Origin: Spirochaetaceae bacterium
GTDB lineage: Bacteria; Spirochaetota; Spirochaetia; Treponematales; Breznakiellaceae
Reading direction: 5' to 3'
DNA length: 9,174 nucleotides
NCBI GenBank assembly: GCA_031265025.1
Contig: JAISDF010000102.1
Location: forward strand, 1-9,174
Shown here: positions 6,091 through 9,174 of the stretch, in pieces
How the letters are laid out: each line of letters begins with the position of its first letter
Position numbering within the stretch: the stretch's first letter is position 1
The notes under the pieces: model-generated
What the model was told of the DNA's origin: nothing
Database searches by the model: none
Seen by the model: the letters and a program-made list of their open reading frames with translations, nothing else
Translations under genes and position numbers: made by a program

Positions 6091-7119
6091 CTACGGTATA
6101 TACATCCCGTTGGGGCCGGACACGTTTTCCGGTTCCGCCCTGTTTTGCTCAGCCGGAAGTCCCGACTTGGCTATCTGCCAGCGATTGTCGACTTTTTCAA
6201 AGGCGGCGGTGGGAAGGTAGAGCTGCCTGCCGTCTTCGGCGTTGACACGTATCTTTCCGGCCACCACGTTTACTTCGGTAACTTTCCAGAAAACCCCGTC
6301 ATACTGTATCCTGCAGCCCTCCGGAGGCATATAGCGGCGCTGTTCGCCGTAAAAGGTATGCTCATAGGCAAGGCAGCAGAGCAGCCTTCCGCAGGGGCCT
6401 GATATTTTAAGCGAATTAAGGGAAAGGTTCTGGTCCTTGGCCATCTTTATCGACACCGGTTTGAGCTTGTCAGAAACCTGGTGGCAGCAGTAGCCCCTGC
6501 CGCAGACGCCCAGGCCGCCCACAACCCTGGACTCGTCGCGCACGCCTATCTGCCTGAGTTCTATGCGGGTCTTGAATACGCTTACCAGGTCCTTTACCAG
6601 TTCCCTAAAGTCAACCCGGTTTTCCGCGGTAAAGAAAAAAAGTATTTTTGGCTCGTCAAGCAGGTAATGAACCGAAACCAGTTTCATTTCAAGTTTATGG
6701 GTTCCGATTTTTTCCCTGCATACCTTAAAGGCGTTTTCTTCCTGTTTGAGGTTCCGCTCCGCCTTGGCAAGGTCCTCTTCGGTGGCCCGGCGGGCTATAT
6801 GGCCGATTTCCTTGTCCGAGTAAAGGGCCCGGTTCTGTATGGCCCCGGTAACTACAGCCAAATCCTGGCCGTACCGCGTGGGAACCAGAACCCTGTCGCC
6901 CGCTTTAAGCCCCCCGCCGGGCCAGGCGGCCGCGAAGGTTTCATGGGAATAGGCGAGGGTAAGCCCGTAAAGGGGCACTCCGGGATCAAGGGACAGGCCC
7001 CCTTCCCCGGCAATGATGACCGCCTCACGGGATTCGCCGGGATGGTCCTCAAGGGCGGCTATGTCCTCATCCACATAGTCGTCATCGCCGTTTATATCTT
7101 CATAATTTGTATCGTCCAT
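6091..7119 (-). CDS. ricT: PSP1 domain protein, RicT/YaaT family
   Basis: Belongs to the PSP1/YaaT family. In Bacillus subtilis YaaT (RicT) forms the Ric complex with RicA and RicF, binds iron-sulphur clusters and helps RNase Y mature transcripts. As called it has 342 residues, longer than Bacillus YaaT. Residues 1-30 are an acidic extension rich in Asp/Glu. The PSP1 core (about 50-260) carries two cysteine clusters: GVCGRGYCC (Cys206, 211, 212) and GPCGRLLCC (Cys243, 248, 249), linked by the family signature SIKMAKDQNLSLN. All six expected cysteines are present. The C-terminal 60 or so residues are variable. Two starts are possible, GTG at 7122 and ATG at 7119. AAGGA (7127-7131) lies four bases from the GTG but seven from the ATG, so ATG is preferred. 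It is last in a four-gene run; no ricA or ricF is nearby. Confidence 0.9.
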   Translation of the reverse strand: MDDTNYEDINGDDDYVDEDIAALEDHPGESREAVIIAGEGGLSLDPGVPLYGLTLAYSHETFAAAWPGGGLKAGDRVLVPTRYGQDLAVVTGAIQNRALYSDKEIGHIARRATEEDLAKAERNLKQEENAFKVCREKIGTHKLEMKLVSVHYLLDEPKILFFFTAENRVDFRELVKDLVSVFKTRIELRQIGVRDESRVVGGLGVCGRGYCCHQVSDKLKPVSIKMAKDQNLSLNSLKISGPCGRLLCCLAYEHTFYGEQRRYMPPEGCRIQYDGVFWKVTEVNVVAGKIRVNAEDGRQLYLPTAAFEKVDNRWQIAKSGLPAEQNRAEPENVSGPNGMYIP

Positions 7120-7126
7120 CACCGTA

Positions 7127-7131
7127 TCCTT
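7127..7131 (-). promoter_or_regulatory. Ribosome binding site deciding the PSP1 start
   Basis: AAGGA on the minus strand overlaps the YaaR stop codon (TAAGGA), so translation of the two genes is likely coupled. The seven-base spacing favours the ATG at 7119 over the GTG at 7122, which would be only four bases away. Confidence 0.7.
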
Positions 7132-7636
7132 ATTGCAGGAGATCGACCAAAAGGCCGTTTATCTCCTCGACCCTTGCAAGTATATCTATCTGCGAACTCT
7201 GCCCCGCAAGTATGCCCGCGGCAAGCTGTTCCAGCTTCCGGTCCACTACCTGAACCAGGGTAAATTTCTTGCGTTTAAGAAGATTGGCCCCGGAAATCTG
7301 CTCTTCAACAGTATACCCGTTTTTCACAATATAGTGAAGGAAATCCCGGACCGCTTTTTTGTACTGTTTGATTTCCTCAGAGAAGGGCCTGTTCTTTAAG
7401 CTGTCCCCGGCGCCGTGCACTCCGTCAAGAAGCTCCTTGAGCGCGTCCTCAGACGGGGGAAGTTCCAGCGGTACTTCCGAAGCCTCAAGGCCTGACTTTT
7501 CGAGGAGGGCGGAAAAGAGAGGCCGTGTTTTCCTGACGCCGCCTTTTTCACCGGGCTTTTTGGCTTCGGCATTATGGGCGTACAGGGCGGGATTGAAAAA
7601 GAGACCGGCGCTGTCGGGAAAATCAACCTTGGCCAT
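7130..7636 (-). CDS. YaaR family protein (DUF327)
   Basis: A 168-residue, probably cytoplasmic and helical protein of the YaaR/DUF327 family, whose biochemical role is not established. Evidence is the C-terminal half: FSEEIKQYKKAVRDFLHYIV (85-104), VVDRKLEQLAAGIL (130-143) and the ending EEINGLLVDLLQ (157-168), where the family typically closes with an I-x-GLLVDL motif. The N-terminal 60 residues are poorly conserved and basic to proline-rich. No signal peptide or membrane segment is seen. In Bacillus subtilis yaaR lies close to yaaT, so its position directly upstream of the PSP1 gene matches a conserved neighbourhood and supports both calls. It starts 20 bases after the bactofilin stop with only a weak GGCGGA ribosome site. 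Confidence 0.85.
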   Translation of the reverse strand: MAKVDFPDSAGLFFNPALYAHNAEAKKPGEKGGVRKTRPLFSALLEKSGLEASEVPLELPPSEDALKELLDGVHGAGDSLKNRPFSEEIKQYKKAVRDFLHYIVKNGYTVEEQISGANLLKRKKFTLVQVVDRKLEQLAAGILAGQSSQIDILARVEEINGLLVDLLQ

Positions 7637-7656
7637 ATTCCGCCGCGCTCGTTACG

Positions 7657-8085
7657 CTAGGTACTGCCGGGAAAGGCAGCGAGATTGGACATGACGCCCC
7701 AGGCGTCACGATAGGCGGACACCGTGTCGTTCCACCGTTTTTCATCCTGGCAGACCGCAACTTTGCCGTGGATCAGGCAGCCTTCATCAGCCTGTATGCG
7801 CCGGGTAACAATGTCCCCCAGCACAAGCCCTGTAGAAAGTATGGTGATTCTTTCGCTGGCCATGATATTGCCCTGTACCACGCCGCCTATGGTGATATTG
7901 GTTCCCGATATATCGCTTTTCATGCGGGCCTTTTCGCCCACTACAACCCGGCCCCTGGCCCTGAGGTCCCCTTTAAGGCTGCCGTCTATGCGGACAAAGC
8001 CCGGAGCGGCCACATCACCGTTTACCGTAGTTCCGGGGCCTATGATGGTATTGCTGACAAATTCTTCCCGGTTAAGGCGGGCCAT
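7657..8085 (-). CDS. Bactofilin (polymer-forming cytoskeletal protein)
   Basis: A 142-residue bactofilin. Bactofilins polymerise without nucleotide into filaments lying under the inner membrane and recruit cell-wall enzymes. The core (about 12-110) is the right-handed beta-helix, seen as short Val/Ile-Gly turns about every 17 residues: TIIGPGTTVNGDV, VRIDGSLKGDL, VVVGEKARM, ITIGGVVQGNI, ITILSTGLVLGDI. The N-terminal tail is short (MARLNREEFV), and a non-repetitive tail spans 112-142. No transmembrane segment is present. The ATG lies six bases after the stop codon of the M23 peptidase gene and has no clear Shine-Dalgarno, so it is probably translated by coupling. Pairing with an M23 peptidase recalls Helicobacter ccmA-csd1, where the two set curvature and helical shape; the same use here is inferred. 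Confidence 0.92.
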   Translation of the reverse strand: MARLNREEFVSNTIIGPGTTVNGDVAAPGFVRIDGSLKGDLRARGRVVVGEKARMKSDISGTNITIGGVVQGNIMASERITILSTGLVLGDIVTRRIQADEGCLIHGKVAVCQDEKRWNDTVSAYRDAWGVMSNLAAFPGST

Positions 8086-8091
8086 AGCTGA

Positions 8092-9144
8092 TTAACGGCC
8101 CGCCGGGTTTCCGGCCGAACGGGCAAGACTGGAGCGGATATTGAGATATTTGAGCGGGTCAACCACATCGGACCCAATATGTACTTCATAATGAAGGTGA
8201 GGCCCGGTAGAAAGGCCGGTATTGCCTATATAGCCTATGGTTTCGCCCTGCTGCACCCACTGCCCCTTCTGCACTCTGGCGGAAAGCAGATGGGCATAAC
8301 GGGTATAGAAACCGTGCTTGTGTTTGATAACCACATAGTTGCCGAATCCGTTGTCGTAATCTACGGTAACGACCTGACCATTGGCCGTGGCGATAATGGG
8401 GTCCCCCTGGCGGTAGGTCGAAAGGTCAATGCCCTTGTGAATATACCATTGGCCGCTGAAAGGATTTTCGTTCTGTCCGAAAAACATGGACGTATGGCCA
8501 ATACCGCCCTTGATGGGCCACATACTGGGTATGTCGGTCAGGAGGGCGCTTTGAGAATCCAGAAGATCCCCGATTTCCCGCAGAGGCTCCTCGGCCTGGG
8601 ACAGATAACCGGCCAGGCGGCGTACATCGTCCACCTCCCGGAGAGTTCCTTCGGAATTTTCCTTTACATTGAAGAAAGAAGACATATCCCCCTGATAGGA
8701 GGCCTGTTCCGCGTCACTGACGCTGCGTTCAAGCCCCAGGGTAGAAAGGGTCCCCGAAAGGGCGGCCTCAAAACTCCGGGTAACCCGGAACAGGCCGGAT
8801 ATTTCGTCCCTGAGCTGATCCAGGCTTGCCTGGGCGTCTTTAAGTTTGCCGTCCTTGTCCCGCAGGGCGCCCTGCGTATTGTTGTATACCGAGCCATACC
8901 AGAAAAAAGCCCCGACAATGCCCACCAGAACCAGGGCCACACAGCAGAGGGAAAAGACCGAAACATGAAGGTTGTAGACCTTTTTTTCCGAATGGGGAAC
9001 CAGCATGACCGTATAACGCCGTCCGGCCACGCCAAAAATATGCCGTACCGCCGAAATAAGGCGGCGGCCAAAAGCGGCGGCAAGGTTTTTTATCTTTCTG
9101 ACAAGAGAATTCTCAAGCCTCTTATACTTATGGACCGAAGCCAC
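8092..9144 (-). CDS. M23 family (LytM) peptidase, membrane-anchored
   Basis: A 350-residue predicted peptidoglycan endopeptidase. A basic N-terminal cytoplasmic part (1-60, rich in Arg/Lys) precedes one transmembrane helix (about 61-83). A periplasmic helical or coiled-coil stalk (about 90-205) leads to the LytM domain (about 209-335). The zinc ligands are present: HKGID (His236, Asp240) and HLH (His316, His318), with His285 in RYAHL as the catalytic histidine, so the enzyme should be active. The proposed start is GTG at 9144, with GAGGAG (9151-9156) six bases upstream. The frame stays open to the right edge, so a longer N-terminus cannot be excluded, although the ribosome site argues against it. 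It is the first visible gene of the cluster with bactofilin, YaaR and PSP1. It probably cuts wall crosslinks at sites chosen by the bactofilin scaffold. Confidence 0.93.
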   Translation of the reverse strand: MASVHKYKRLENSLVRKIKNLAAAFGRRLISAVRHIFGVAGRRYTVMLVPHSEKKVYNLHVSVFSLCCVALVLVGIVGAFFWYGSVYNNTQGALRDKDGKLKDAQASLDQLRDEISGLFRVTRSFEAALSGTLSTLGLERSVSDAEQASYQGDMSSFFNVKENSEGTLREVDDVRRLAGYLSQAEEPLREIGDLLDSQSALLTDIPSMWPIKGGIGHTSMFFGQNENPFSGQWYIHKGIDLSTYRQGDPIIATANGQVVTVDYDNGFGNYVVIKHKHGFYTRYAHLLSARVQKGQWVQQGETIGYIGNTGLSTGPHLHYEVHIGSDVVDPLKYLNIRSSLARSAGNPAGR

Positions 9145-9150
9145 GGTCTG

Positions 9151-9162
9151 CTCCTCATTATA
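9151..9162 (-). promoter_or_regulatory. Possible -10 box directly joined to the M23 ribosome binding site
   Basis: On the minus strand a perfect TATAAT (plus coordinates 9157-9162) is followed at once by GAGGAG (9151-9156), six bases before the GTG start. The two cannot both work for one transcript, because transcription from this -10 box would begin near 9150 and leave out the GAGGAG. The -35 position lies beyond the window edge. The GAGGAG is the more trustworthy of the two. Confidence 0.4.
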
Positions 9163-9174
9163 ATAATTTTCAAA

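Noticed and set aside
6481..7263. Plus-strand open frame of 260 codons opposite the PSP1 gene
   Set aside because: The opposite strand encodes the cysteine clusters and family signature of PSP1; this frame is a shadow.
1..9174. CRISPR array, tRNA, rRNA, insertion sequence, phage or defence genes
   Set aside because: No regularly spaced repeats, cloverleaf-like runs, transposase motifs or terminal inverted repeats were seen. Nearly the whole window is filled by recognisable chromosomal genes.

Overview
The window looks like chromosomal DNA of a spirochaete, most likely a Treponema-type organism of medium G+C, as in the termite-gut treponemes. This rests on gene content: an adjacent cheR-cheB pair, an M23 peptidase/bactofilin/YaaR/PSP1 cluster, lipoproteins with relaxed lipoboxes, and an LptC-like lipoprotein behind CTP synthase. 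The genus is an inference from remembered family knowledge; no search was possible. No tRNA, rRNA, CRISPR array, insertion sequence or defence system was found.

Layout. (1) Bases 1-1515, plus strand: the C-terminal part of a fumarate-reductase-like FAD flavoprotein, cut by the left edge, then a small lipoprotein with a covalent-FMN motif. The pair ends at a strong intrinsic terminator (1589-1622). It looks like a split redox module outside the cytoplasm, and its C-terminal active-site region differs from classical fumarate reductases. (2) 1641-3952, minus strand: pyrG (CTP synthase) followed by an LptC-like lipoprotein gene overlapping it by four bases (ATGA). (3) 3953-4121: a 169-base divergent promoter region. 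(4) 4122-6087, plus strand: cheR and cheB, the methyltransferase and methylesterase of chemotactic adaptation. (5) 6091-9144, minus strand: a tight four-gene run, in transcription order M23 peptidase, bactofilin, YaaR/DUF327 protein and PSP1/RicT-like protein. It runs tail to tail into cheB with only three bases between the stop codons.

How the genes fit together. The M23 peptidase and the bactofilin form a plausible cell-shape unit: a cytoplasmic scaffold plus a periplasmic peptidoglycan hydrolase. YaaR and the RicT-like protein are also near neighbours in Bacillus. CheR and CheB act on the same glutamates of chemoreceptors. CTP from PyrG feeds phospholipid and sugar-nucleotide synthesis, which may explain its link to an envelope-lipid export protein.

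Most of the window is ordinary housekeeping DNA. The most unusual signal is in the pyrG/cheR region. Each gene has a good sigma70-type promoter whose predicted start point falls on or within about two bases of the ATG, and neither has a Shine-Dalgarno sequence. Most genes inside the operons do have one. This predicts leaderless mRNAs for both. The split flavin module is the second point of interest.
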